Assembly: GCF_036669915.1 (NCBI RefSeq)
Contig: NC_089312.1
Coordinates: 23,994,404-24,058,403 of the forward strand
Reading direction: 5' to 3'
DNA from: Pocillopora verrucosa
Lineage: Eukaryota > Cnidaria > Anthozoa > Scleractinia > Pocilloporidae
DNA length: 64,000 bases
Positions 34,204 through 45,308 of the stretch are shown piece by piece; positions within the stretch are counted from its first letter, which is position 1; each line of letters starts with the position of its first letter. A program made the translations under genes and the position numbers. The notes below the pieces were generated by a model. It made no database searches. It saw only the letters and a program-made list of their open reading frames with translations, and was not told the DNA's origin.

Positions 34204-34570
34204 GAGATGAAATTAAGAGATCCTCGCAGCTAAGAACACTACTGAAACGAGTAGTTGAAAATAGAACCTGAAAAAAATTCAGGCCCGAACAGGATTTGAA
34301 CCCATGACCTCTGCGAGTAATGAACTTTACTTGCCAACTGGGAGCTGGTAAATGTGTTGGGTCCAAATAAACCATCCAAGTAAAGTTCATTACTTGGATG
34401 GTTTATTTAGACTCAACACATTTACCAGCTCCCAGTTGGCTTGTTAGCTCAGCTGGTAGAGCGCTGCACCGGTATCGTAGAGGTCATGGGTTCAAATCCC
34501 GTACGGGCATGAATTTTTTTCAGGTCCTATTTTGAACTACTCGTTTCAGTAGTGTTCTTAGCTGCGAAGT
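34204..34570. repeat. Two tRNA-SINE copies in inverted arrangement (about 360 bp palindrome)
   Basis: The left arm reads CGCAGCTAAGAACACTACTG and onward; the right arm ends with its inverse CAGTAGTGTTCTTAGCTGCG. The centre is near CCAAGTAAAGTTCATTACTTGG (about 34374-34395). The left head is truncated inside the tRNA part; the right head (34438-34509) is complete. The same arrangement is at 47150-47600, so it predates the duplication. Confidence 0.7.
34438..34509 (+). repeat. tRNA-Thr(GGT)-like SINE head
   Basis: This 72-nt block folds as a tRNA: acceptor GGCTTGT pairs with ACGGGC(A/C), and the D arm GCTC/GAGC and T arm GGG/CCC are intact. Read as a seven-base loop, the anticodon loop CCGGTAT gives GGT (Thr), but position 33 is C rather than U and the last anticodon-stem pair is A/C. 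Together with the downstream TGAATTTTTTTCAGG tail this points to a SINE head, not a working tRNA. Confidence 0.6.
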
Positions 34571-36202
34571 TTGAATGGTTGCCACAGAAACAAATGATAC
34601 ATGAATCGAAATGAATATTCATGAATCGACGACTTGTACGACTCGTACGAATCGACACACCATCATCTAGGTTCAGTTCTCCCAAAATGGTGAAAAAATA
34701 TAAGTCTCTCTAATGACATTCATGGATAGACAACAAGAAGAGAGAGCATTTCGACACTTAAATCATCAAATTATAGTGTTCAGAAGATATAATATTTTCA
34801 GATCTTGCCGTGACACTACTAAAGACGATTAACATCTCAAAATAAGTTCACAGTAACATCCACTGACGCATAATTTAATAAAAACTCTTCTTTGCAGAAG
34901 TATCTCAATAGATGTGATCTACTCATCATCAAAGCAATTGAGGAAAATTTTTTTCTTTGTAAAGAGAGAATATCTCTTTTTGAGTTAGCGACTTACACCG
35001 AATAGGGCCGCCATAAATTTGCGAAGCGAGCAAGCAGAAAAATACGATTCCTTTGAGTTATGCAACAGAATGATGGAGCGGAGAAATGGTGGATTAGTGG
35101 AATGGCGGAATATCCAAAAAACGCGTAATGCCTTTTTCTATGAAACTTAAGTCTCAAAAAATGAAATTTCAATAAAATAAGAAAATTATTTATACCTAAC
35201 AGACGAAATTGAAAGAAGTAAAGATACATTTATCATTGCTAAGGCCCAGAGGCTAGAGGAACCATGAGGCGTTCGAGCCAGCCCCTTAAATTGTTATTAT
35301 ATTACTATCGTTATCATAATTATTATTGAGGATATTATCATTTGCTACCATTTAATTATTGGCTGAGTGTCCATTAGATAATATGTTCTTGGACAGGGTA
35401 CTCATAAGTATGTGGGATGCGAACAGTTTTTTGTTTTGCATGTAAGACAAATATTCTGCTACACTACCTTGTAGCGTCATTAGACAACCTCTGATTTATT
35501 TTCAATGCTATAAAAATTGTGTTAAATCAGTAGCCACATGCAGTCTTTGACTGTCTATTTTTTATACGTGAAGCGCAAAAACTACTCGTCAAAAAGCCAG
35601 AGTTGATCTGAATGTGGATGCGCACAATTGACGTAAACAAATACATTTAATTGAAGAGCATTTGAGACCAGTCTTTTGTGTAATTATCTCTAGACTCTAT
35701 AAAACAAGCCTCTTTTTCTTCCATACAAAATGATAAAGATGAAGGGGTGAAGCTCTTGAGCTGGCTTTTTTTTGTAGGCTTTGTTTCTTTTCGACTCAAA
35801 TAATCGGAGGACAAATATTGGAGGTTACTGCGTGATAACCGTCCAGTGATTTTGCATTAAATGACGAAAATTAGCTTTGATGGGTGGGCTATGATGTTGA
35901 ATAATCCCCGAGAAGAAGTCTTAATCAGACACGATTTGCCACCTTTGTTAGTATCACTGCATTAACGTCGACGGCTGAGTCCGTTCCTCCCGGATACCGG
36001 TTCTCGGTAACAAAATAATTGATATAAGACCAGCGGATGATATCAAATTTCGAAATACGAACCTCACTGTCTGTCAGCGATACGGAAACCTCTGACAACC
36101 AACTTGTATTGAGAATCGTGAAGACTTTGCCGTTCATTCATCAACCTGACCGAGTGGCGCTAGAGGCGAGTGACGTGTCAGCAGCTGATCGGCTATATCA
36201 AC

Positions 36203-36235
36203 ACACGTGAAAAAATACGATATTTTTTCACGTGT
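36203..36235. repeat. Perfect 15-bp hairpin with CACGTG at both ends
   Basis: ACACGTGAAAAAATA pairs exactly with TATTTTTTCACGTGT across a 3-nt loop (CGA). Each arm carries a CACGTG E-box. It may be a cruciform, a paired bHLH site or a transposon relic. Confidence 0.6.
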
Positions 36236-36798
36236 CTTGTTACTACTTTTCTCAGGGCCAGAAATCTTTGTATGACACCGCAGTTTATGTGATAAATATG
36301 TCGTACGTGCGCTAGTTTCTCTAAAATCCAAGCGAAGTATACATTCAAAGAAAGCTTGATAAATGCAATTTATGATAAAAATATAATTTAAGCGAGTTTT
36401 CCTTTTGGGAAATATCAGAAGTCGGTAAATACCCTGCTCGTTTAAAGTGGATGTATTCCTCCCAAAATCAAATGCAAAAGGGATTCGTCCGACGATCCGT
36501 GTCAAACTGACGGTTTATTTCAGAAGATTCCATCGATAAACGCTTTTACATAAAAATCAGGAACTTTCAAATTGATTATTTGTTTACCTTCTACGGGTAT
36601 TTCAATAAGTACTTACCTTCAAAGACTAAGAGAGCCGGCCTCAGTTTTATGTAATCTTTAGGTTCAGGTTGATACGTGACAATGCATTAGCCTGTTGACG
36701 AAGTAGACGCCAGTTCTTCGGCTCACCGTATTTCATGAATAGAGATTAAGAAAACATACTTATTGACTAAGTGACGAACTAAGTGGTACAAAGAAATG

Positions 36799-36885
36799 AC
36801 GCACGCACGTACGGACCTTGCACGTAAACCTTGCACGAACGGATATTGCACGTACGAACCTTGCATGTATGGACCTTGCATTGTT
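36799..36885 (+). repeat. Short imperfect tandem repeat (GCACGTACGGACCTT unit)
   Basis: About five degenerate units of 15-18 bp built on CACGTACGGACCTTG: CGTACGGACCTTGCACGTAA, ACCTTGCACGAACGG, GCACGTACGAACCTTGCATG, TATGGACCTTGCATTG. It has no coding sense that I can support. Confidence 0.6.
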
Positions 36886-37119
36886 CCCATTCATGTTGAA
36901 ATTTGTCGGATAGCAAAAAGGTTACTAAGAAAATGCCAGAGAAGCTTACCTGTTATCTCAGTTATAGCCTCAGTTGAAGGAGTGTGACAATAGTAGGAAT
37001 GCAAATTCACGCAGGTTACCGCAAGAGTGGCCTCTAAAATATTGCTGAAAATCGTTTTAATCAAGAAGAAAAAAAAGGTGTTGAAAAACGACAAGTTTTG
37101 ACCCTCGACTAACATCTAC

Positions 37120-37246
37120 AGGTACGGGCCTGAATTTTTTCCAGGTCTTATTTCAACTACTAGTTCAGTAGTGTTTATAGCTGCGAGGATCTCTTACATT
37201 CGTTTCTTCACCGCAGTGAGCACATATGATTTTCATATATTTACAG
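37120..37246 (+). repeat. SINE body fragment without tRNA head
   Basis: It begins GGTACGGGCCTGAATTTTTT and continues with CAACTACT, AGTAGTGTT, AGCTGCGAGGATCTCTTA and CATATGATTTTCATATATTT. This is the same order as the bodies of the SINEs at 47150 and 62667; only the last bases of the tRNA part remain. Confidence 0.65.
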
Positions 37247-37630
37247 GTAAAATATTGTTTTTTTAAAAAGATCAGATGAACTTTGTACACTATAGAATAA
37301 GTGCTCTCTGGCGCATATTCAAGGTTCTCACAAGAAAATTCTTTGGCGCCAGATACGTGGGACAGAAAAACTTTGCGTAAGTGTACCATGTTAACCATTG
37401 AACATCCAACAACTCATCGTCAATTCTTCCCTCGAGCTGCGACACATTTCCTTGCAAATTTGTCACGAAAATTTGGTGTTGGAACACGGGGCTTCCTATT
37501 ACATTTTCATAACTATTTTAAGTTTCTCTTTACGGTCCTGTACAAAGGTAATTTTTTCATGGTTCAACAACAAAACGAATTTACAACAGAATTTGAAAGC
37601 ACCCGTGCAATGATACTTAAACAACTATTC

Positions 37631-37687
37631 GCCTCAGGCTTAGTGAAAATAATAATTATTCCACAATATTCACTAAGACTGAGGTGA
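37631..37687. repeat. 57-bp palindrome (MITE-like hairpin)
   Basis: CCTCAGGCTTAGTGAAAATA is mirrored by AATATTCACTAAGACTGAGG around AATAATTATTCCAC. It is a compact imperfect hairpin without coding content. Confidence 0.55.
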
Positions 37688-39168
37688 GCAATTGCTTAAT
37701 AACTGTTTCTTCGATTGCATGAAACAGAACCGTCGCGAATCTGCTCTATTTGCTTTGCCATTACGAAGTCTTCCAAAATCTAAGTTCTGAATTTGGAGTT
37801 ATCAACCACACAGGCATGCCACAAAAGCTCACCACAAACGCTTCAAACAAAAGCGCTTTAATACTAACCCTTATTATCAGATCACAAATGAAAGTCATTA
37901 GAGCATATCCTAATTACAGCTAAGCTTTCAGGTTAGAAGATTTAATAGCGCACGCGAATGGCAGGAGTCACTCAAGCTATCAACACCTTTAAACGATCGA
38001 CTGCCTTTTGCTTTCCGGCTTACCCGGCATGTCACCGTGCGTATTGTAGAGTTATTCACTGGCCAAGTGGCTCCGTTCATAACTCAAATTCAACTGCAAC
38101 TACTTAGGAAAGTAGATTTACAGAACAATTGAGTATACAATAGTAACGCTGTGTAACGCAACAATTGGCCTTTTCTCGGCCATAATCGGTCTCAAACACC
38201 CGCACTTAAAATGCGAGAAACGCATGTGCCGTTGGAGAGCATTTGAGAGCGTTTGGTCAGGGCTATTAAAGAAGGATCAAAGCGGCCATCCAAATCTTTG
38301 AAAGGCTCCAAACTACGACGTACATCAAATTTGACCTTCTTGAATTCCGGTCACAAATTACATACAAAAAAACAGTGATTGCGTTTATCCTTGAGAACCA
38401 TAGAGTACGCGACAAATACGTACAAAAAATACTTTTACACGTTCAGAATAAATCAAAGTACATTTCCCTTGGTGAAAGGAAAAAGGAACGGCCTAACTTT
38501 CACGGAATGTTAAGTCAAAATCAGCCGAATTCTGCTGCTTTGACCGCCATATTGAAAATGAAGCTACCACAATGCAACGCAATCGGAGTGTACAAACCGC
38601 CTGGTCGTTAGCGGTGCTGGTTGTTTTTCATTTTCTGGGAGGAGTTTGACGAGAAAATTTTTTAAAGGATGATATTTCAGGGATGACGATATGTCATTCA
38701 CCTCTAACTGTGTTTTTAAACTACTTGTCCCCTTACGTTATGTGCTATGAGGCCGGTGCGCTTGCGCGCTGAAACTAAAAAAAAAAAGAAAAAAAAGGAC
38801 GAATTGAATTTGCTGTTCAAAATCTTGTGCCACACATCGGGGAGAATGATCTATACCATTGCATACGATTGTAAGCAAAATCGCTTAAAACTGCCGCAAT
38901 TGAAAACAAAAAAGAAAGATGTCAACGAAGTTTGCTAATTATAGTCCCAACTTTGAAACTGAGTGTTGGCCTGCTTCGTAGCAAGCTTGGATATGACAAA
39001 TAAAACACCTTTGAGAAATAGTTCGAATACATCCCCATGCATCAGTCCCAAAGGTGAACTGTTACCAACTCCATTTTTCTTTTTATCAAGTTACTGTACG
39101 CATAACAAATGATGAGGTTAAACGGAAATATTTCCAGGTAAACAAACAACAAATTAATTGAAAATAAA

Positions 39169-39247
39169 GATTCTAATGTTACGCGAATGCACAACTTTAT
39201 TGGTGGCACTGTCAAAATTATCTAACAGTAATCTAACATTAGAATCT
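39169..39247. repeat. Inverted repeat pair downstream of the desaturase remnant
   Basis: AGATTCTAATGTTA (39169-39182) is repeated inverted as TAACATTAGAATCT (39234-39247), enclosing about 50 bp. On the minus strand that block contains AATAAA. It lies directly after the point where the desaturase frame stops, and may mark a small insertion or foldback involved in the truncation. Confidence 0.5.
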
Positions 39248-39272
39248 AAACTTGGAGAAACTTGCGAGAAAC

Positions 39273-40136
39273 TTAGAGAAACCGCTGTCCAACGGTGAAC
39301 ACCACCGCGATGAAGAGGCCGCCAAGTGAATGGCAAATAAGGTGAAAAAAGATCCTTAGGGCTGCTGTTTCTAACAGCGTCGTGATGTACACCACTGCAG
39401 CATAATGAAGAACAAATGTAGAAATCTCGGCGATCTTCATAGGCAAACCACCAACGTATTTGCGCACAGCTCCAGTTGAAAGAGAAGTGACTGCAGCAGC
39501 CATGATATTCGAGTAAAGGCCATCAGTGGAAGGTAGAAGAACCGGCTTTTGATGCCTTACCATGAATCGCGGAAGGTCCTTAAGATCTTCTGAATCGCCT
39601 TCGATGATCTTCTCCGACCACAGCAGTAAGGGCATCGTCGATGTGTCTGGGTCTCCTCCAGCCTCAGTATGCACCACGTCTGGTGAGGCATGATGGTGGT
39701 TATGCTTGGTTTTCCAACATGCTGTTGAGAAGCCCTGCCAAATGTTACCAATGCAAAGGCCAGCCAAGTTGTTGTTCATGCGATTGGTGAAAACCTGGTA
39801 GTGAAGAAAATCGTGGGCCAGCCAGCCACACTGCTGCCAGAACAGAGCCATCAGAACACCGCATATGACTGCACCCGACATTCCATTCAGCAAAACAATT
39901 GCTGCAACAGCAGAAGCAAGTATGGCGGCATTGGATGTAACCTTAAATGCGTAATACAGCTTAGAAGATTCAAATGCTTTAGCCTTCATCAACTCTGACT
40001 TCATGAAAATAACATCCTGTCTATAATCTGCTTCCATCTGAGCATCTAAGGAAGTTACGCTTGAATCTTTTACCATATCGCTAATGTAAAACCGTGGCAA
40101 TGATTTGTACAGGGAATACACTTGTACAAAATACAT
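39273..40136 (-). pseudogene. Front-end fatty-acid desaturase fragment (both ends missing)
   Basis: A 287-codon open frame matches the central part of the membrane front-end desaturases (delta-5/6/8 type). Present are KSLPRFYISD, QQCGWLAHDFLH (first His box, residues 108-112), KTKHNHHHA (second His box, 145-149), GDPDTSTMPLLLWSEK, several hydrophobic segments and SLGGLFIAVVFTVG near the end. Missing are the N-terminal cytochrome b5 domain (no HPGG) and the third histidine box (QxxHH), which normally follows downstream. Recognisable homology begins at about 40105, where the duplicated block also starts. The active site is therefore incomplete, so this is a gene fragment. Missing 5' or 3' exons elsewhere cannot be excluded fully, although none is seen within the spacer. 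The frame has stayed open, so the loss may be recent. Confidence 0.75.
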
Positions 40137-40638
40137 ATGTACAAAACGAGAATCAAATTATGCAATTATAATGTGTAAATAACGTGGATTGCCACCGAGC
40201 CTTTCAAGGCCAAAATATTAAAGTATCAGAGTTGAGAATAGATCGACTTACTAATGAGAGAACAACAGCTGTAGTATTTAAGGACTCAATATTAAATATA
40301 GTTGGAAGAAATCTGTCACGCAGTAAGTGTGCTATTATAATGACTCTCCTTATCTAAATTTCTACCAAAGACATTTCGAGGCTGGAAACTTTCTCAGATG
40401 ATTCTGGTATCAAGGAACTCACATTAAGCTGCTACTGACTAATTAAACTAAATCAAGCTGATTAGTTAGCTGAATGCTATTGACAGTAAAGCGGGACTGT
40501 ATCACCCTGAACTAAGCGGTCGTTTATCACAGGGATTGTTGATGAGCGTGAAAGGAACCAATCGAGAAGAAAAAAATTGAATTTGCGAATTGGTTGCTGT
40601 TATAAACTCTTTTCTTTTCTCTTTCGGAACTGGACAAT

Positions 40639-43600
40639 TTATTGATACTGAAAGAGAACTCCTGAGGAATTTTCAGCGTCCTCTAACCCTTTGAGCTCAT
40701 TCTCGTAAAAAAACTGCTCTTCTCCAAACGCCGGTTTTAACTGGTCCAACCATGCTGCTCTCTTGTCGTATTTTGCAAAAAACGGTCGTCCAGTCCATTG
40801 AGGATTCCTTGCCTGAAGGAATTGCAAGACGAATACCTTTTCATTGGCAACTTCTGCAGTTCCTAACAAATGTACTTTTCCTGGAGCAGCGGACATGGAC
40901 GGACCGCGCACCGTTCTCGCAACTCCGGAAACTCGCCGAATAGCTTCGTGATAGATTCGTGAGGCCTCGACCAGTGGAACTTCAAAATAATGTTTAGCAC
41001 CAGTGTCCCGCTCTACGAACATGTAATAAGGAATCATGCCGAGAGAGAGCTGGGTCTGCCACATTTCAACCCAGACCCACGGGTCTGCATTGACATGATG
41101 GATCAATGGAGCCTGAGAGCGAATGACTGCTCCGGTCATGCGTATCCGTCGGATGGCTTCCCTGACGACAGGTGATTGGAGTTCACGGGGGTGGGACACA
41201 TGAGCCATGATGGCAAGATGTCGACCGGACATAGTGACTGTTTCAAACAGCCTGAAAAGTGAAGAAAGTTATTAAAAATAAGTCATGAGAGAAAGGCGAT
41301 TGATGTGCGAGATAGGGAAGAGGAGCGAATGCCTTTACCGCTGGTACTCAGTGTTAGCCACAGTTACTTAATTGAAAGATATGGTAAATAAACCCAGATT
41401 TCCCTAATATATATATATCTTCTCAGTTTTGATTGCCTGTTTTGGACATGACCGGACACAATAGCATTCCAAGAAAATCGCACTGAACTAGCTTAGAAAA
41501 AGAGGTATCCCATTAATTTACTCAGTCACAGAGTGTGAGCTTAAGAACAAAAGATTGTGCACGGTCTGGGAGCTACCGACATTAATTTCAGAACCGTTGT
41601 TTTGATTCTTTTATTTTTGCAAGCTCTCGTAACTAGTCATTAATCGTACTGACTTTAGGACCTGCGAGAAACTCTAGGGACCAAACGCCGCCATGCAAGT
41701 GATCATCATCAAAACCCAAACTGAAAAGCATTTAATTTACCGTAGTAAATCGTCAGCGTCATCATTTGTGACATAACGGTAAGGCCAATAAGCAAGAGAC
41801 TTGGTACCAATCCTGATAGTCCTTAAGTGGTCGAGTGTTGGATCCTGGAGGAGTGGGTGGATGTATCTTTCAAGCTGTTTTGTTGTCATCACCATAGGGT
41901 CACCACCGGTAAATAAAACATCTCTTATTCCTACATGAGAAATTGAGTGAGTTGAATTGAGTTACATTACTTTGCGATCATCTATCTAAATATTCAATCT
42001 GCTGTTGAGAATAACCCGAAATTACTTTGGTATCACCTTGCTACAATCGCTGAGATCTCATACCACGCCCTCAGCCAATCCGATTCTGAACCAAAATATA
42101 TCATGTCTCGGTTACTCGCGTTTTTCCCGCGCTTAGAACCTCTACATGTTCTCATTGGTTTCCCACGATATTAACGTGAACAAAGATTGGCTTTTGTGAC
42201 TTACCAGTCAATCGAAAAACAACCGATCTGTTTCTTGTAATACAGTGATATCAAAAAGAAATTCCCGATCCCAGCTAGCTATCGTTCGTCGTGTCATAAT
42301 TTTTAACTTTATTTAAAACATGTACGATGTTAACTGAAATATTTCCAAAATTCTCTTAATCTTGCTTTAAAAAGGACCAAATCACCATTTATGCAAAGTC
42401 GTTACGAACCAATTTGGCCGTACGTCTGCGTACATTCATGCCGTAGAATGATGCGTAAAGATTTCTCAAGGCACCACTAAGCCTGCAACTCTACAATCTC
42501 GGCCATATTGTTGAGAAAAACTAAGCTAAATGTTCTTTTCTTTCAGTCCTAGCAATATGTCACACTCTTCTGACACCTTGCAAAAAATTGGAAACGTAAA
42601 GCACTCTTACGCAACTAAATTTAGTAGCTTTGTTACCTAAATATCATATGACCCGTCAGGCCCTACGCGTGTGCTTTTATTGAAAAACATACAAGTATGC
42701 CCGAATGTCACATACTACATATGATCACTATCATTATTGTACCTGGATATCGATCAGCCAACTATAAATGGATAACACACGATTGGATGAATGATTGCAT
42801 GACTACAATGCTAGTGTTCAGATATTGAAGCGATCTTTCAAAAGTGTACCTTTGTGTTTTCGAATATAACTTGCCAGTTTCTCAGAATCATATGACTGGA
42901 AGGCTTGCGGAGATCCAACCGCGGTAAACTGGGCCCAACGGAAACAATACGTACAGAACGTGTGGCACCACTGACCTATCAAAAGCATTGACCAGTGAGT
43001 TACCATGGTCACTGCACAAGGGATTTCTTGATGAAAGCTATCTTGAGACGATTACGAACTAACTGAAAGTAGTTTCAATGATGGCACAATGTTTTCTGGC
43101 GATACGAATATAATCAGTTTGTCTGTAATTTTAAAGCGCAAGAGTCAGTCGAGCTAACAGAACGGAGAGCGGAATGGAAGTGAGTGGAGTTCCCTTACAA
43201 CAACAAAATTGGTTTTAACTCTCACAGTTTTTTTTTTGTTTTAATGAAATAAATTTGTTTCATAAAAAGATTCCTTAACGGGAAGGATAAACCGTCTAAA
43301 ATTTGCCTCGCTCCCTACGTGTGGCTTTGAAGCTCAGTTGGTAGTAGCGGGAAGGCACGGGTGTAAATCCCGTCGAAACCTGAATCTTTTACCGTCTTCC
43401 TCTAGGCAATTCCTTAAAGTGCAGTCCACTTGTGAGCATCATTTCTTTTCTTGAGGTTTAACTCTGTTAAGCACTTCTCTGCGATGTTAGCTGGAAAGTG
43501 TGAACGCATGTTAACAACCAAGTTAATATTTGAAAGTAGTGATATACCTTCGGCGGGAAAGAAGAGAACCGTTTCTCGATATTTGTGCTGCATCCCTGGC

Positions 43601-45308
43601 AGCTCTTCGCCGTTCTCACGTGGCACATTCATAGTTTTCTGGTTGGCTGGATGCGGATTCATGGATGTTCGAATTTTTTCCACTTTTTTTCGAAGAGAAA
43701 TCCGACTTTCATTATCACGCATGGCATTCAGGATGTTGTGTAGGTCGTCAGGTGACACCATTCCTGATAAAGAAAAACACGAAAGAATAAGAAATAAAAA
43801 GTGCTATCAACTGTCAAATGTCGAAGGAAGAGTTCAAACCCTTTACGTAGTTCGTTTAGAAAGTTAGTGCCCCTTAAATTTGTCGGAACACACCTGAGGT
43901 GCACTCAGTAACGCAATTTTCTCATCGCTAAGGATGGCCAGGAAAGGCAATTATAATAATCATCACTCGAGACTATGATGGAGCTGGATGAATGCATTTT
44001 AACGAGCGAAATCACAAAGGTTATTAAAACATGGCTGATTCTACACACCACCAGTCCTTTAGACGCATGTCTACTACATTGTAGAAAATACCGCTGATCA
44101 TTACAGCAATCAATCAGTTTGGCTGAATCTATCATATGACTTTTATTTCATTAAGTGCCCTCAAGGGCGCCCAGGGACAAATGTTAGTAGCCAAGTCTTC
44201 ATAATGGGCACAAAATATCAGCGAGTGTCCATGTATCAATCTATGATGAAATAAAAGATAATTTCGTTTTATCAACCGAGTTAATAATGTGAATTAGGCA
44301 TCGTATAGATTCTAAAGCTGACGTTTCGAGCGTTGGCCCCTCGCTATAGTGAATCGCGCCTTAAAAGCCCATAACGGTGGCTAATTCACTATCAACGCTG
44401 TCAGTAAAACCAAATTATCTCGTAATATCCCTGCACCGATGCAAAACACCATAATCTCTTAAGAAACTTACCCTTTTTACGTTGAAATACGCTTGCATGT
44501 CTTGCTCAAGGACAAGTTAAACTCGCCACGATTAACGTGGCTTGACACCTCTTGACGCGGCGATGGCTCAACTAAACCGTTTTATTGCTGACAAAATCAC
44601 TAATACTAAATTCTCGTAGCTTACCTGGTTGTGGAAAGGTGAGTTGAAACATAGGATCATCCGGTACAGCAGACCAGTCGATCAGCTGAGTAACCACGTA
44701 ATTGTTTGTGCGCATCGGCAGAACGGATGCCGCTGCTAGGTATGGCAGAGGGTCCACTGACTGAGCCCCTCGAGGCCAGTATGTGTTCAATATGGCTGGA
44801 ATGTGACTTTTAGTGTACATTTTCCATTGCAGCGGTTTGATATATTCACCTGTAAGGATGATATTGCTTAATTGTTTGTGAAGAGTCTTGAAATTAAACC
44901 AAGAATTATTTGATCAAAGAAAACGACCGTTCCTTTTCGCATTCCATTAGAGCAAAACTCCGCGAAGTCTGTCTGTCAAGAAGTCGATCGATCATGCAGT
45001 CGGTTGGGGTCACAGTCAGTTGGTTTCAAAAAATCACATTTCTCGTGTAACGAAAAGTACAAAGACAGGTTGGTGTTCTACGGCGTATTTTAAGTACACT
45101 TAATTACTTGTGTATATAAATGTGAATTTAGTCACAGACCTGCAAAATTTGGAATATATGGGTTAGGAACATTGACGCTGCCAACATCGTTACATGTCGA
45201 ATCGTACTTTCTCTCCTCCTGAGTGTTCAGTGTTGACATGAATCTGCGGGTGACCCATCTTCTTGCGCAACCCAGAGAACGTGGTAAGACCTTGTTAAAC
45301 TGAAGCAT
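40639..45308 (-). CDS. KamA-like radical-SAM/PLP aminomutase, copy B (six exons)
   Basis: Exons 45140-45308, 44625-44849, 43548-43763, 42850-42975, 41741-41930 and 40639-41251 have exactly the same lengths and phases as in copy A and give 512 residues. I count six amino-acid differences from copy A: L10R, K40N, N59Y, V85A, K150E and V153I. All fall before residue 154; exons 4-6 (cluster, PLP and barrel core) are identical in protein. All motifs are kept: CHTFCTYC, FTGGDP, SHPREL and the candidate PLP lysine 434. L10R adds a further arginine to the putative mitochondrial presequence. No stop, frameshift or splice-site loss is seen, so this copy looks functional. The frame is open upstream of the ATG at 45308 without another ATG. 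AATAAA again overlaps the stop codon. Confidence 0.87.
43323..43387 (+). repeat. Degenerate tRNA-like (SINE head) remnant, copy B
   Basis: Counterpart of 31388-31452 in copy A, with the same A-box-like GAAGCTCAGTTGGTAG and GTGTAAATCCCGTC. Confidence 0.4.

Larger units (their letters stand above)
28096..35412. repeat. Segmental duplication, copy A
   Basis: Starting at TGTACAGGGAATACACTTGT, the sequence matches 40108 onward through the whole KamA-like gene and its repeat-rich upstream region. Homology ends after the shared GGGTACTCATAAGTATG (about 35412 here, about 49488 in copy B). Exons are almost identical; introns differ by small indels and substitutions. Copy A is shorter because several insertions are found only in copy B. 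Boundaries were read by eye and may be off by a few tens of bases. Confidence 0.85.
33313..39272. other. Repeat-rich gene-poor region between copy A and the desaturase remnant
   Basis: This holds the upstream part of duplication copy A: a direct repeat of about 310 bp (33380-33690 and 33700-34010), stretches of ATTCACGAGTCGT-type motifs, and the double-SINE palindrome. After about 35412 it is single-copy DNA with short palindromes, a SINE fragment and a small tandem array. I see no convincing gene; the short ORFs at 36134-36505, 37301-37687 and 38375-38611 have no recognisable features. Confidence 0.5.

Noticed and set aside
34438..34509. Functional tRNA-Thr gene
   Set aside because: Position 33 is not U, the anticodon stem is imperfect, and the block is followed by the SINE body in every copy.
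36799..36885. CRISPR-like array
   Set aside because: Units are contiguous and degenerate without unique spacers, in a eukaryotic genome.
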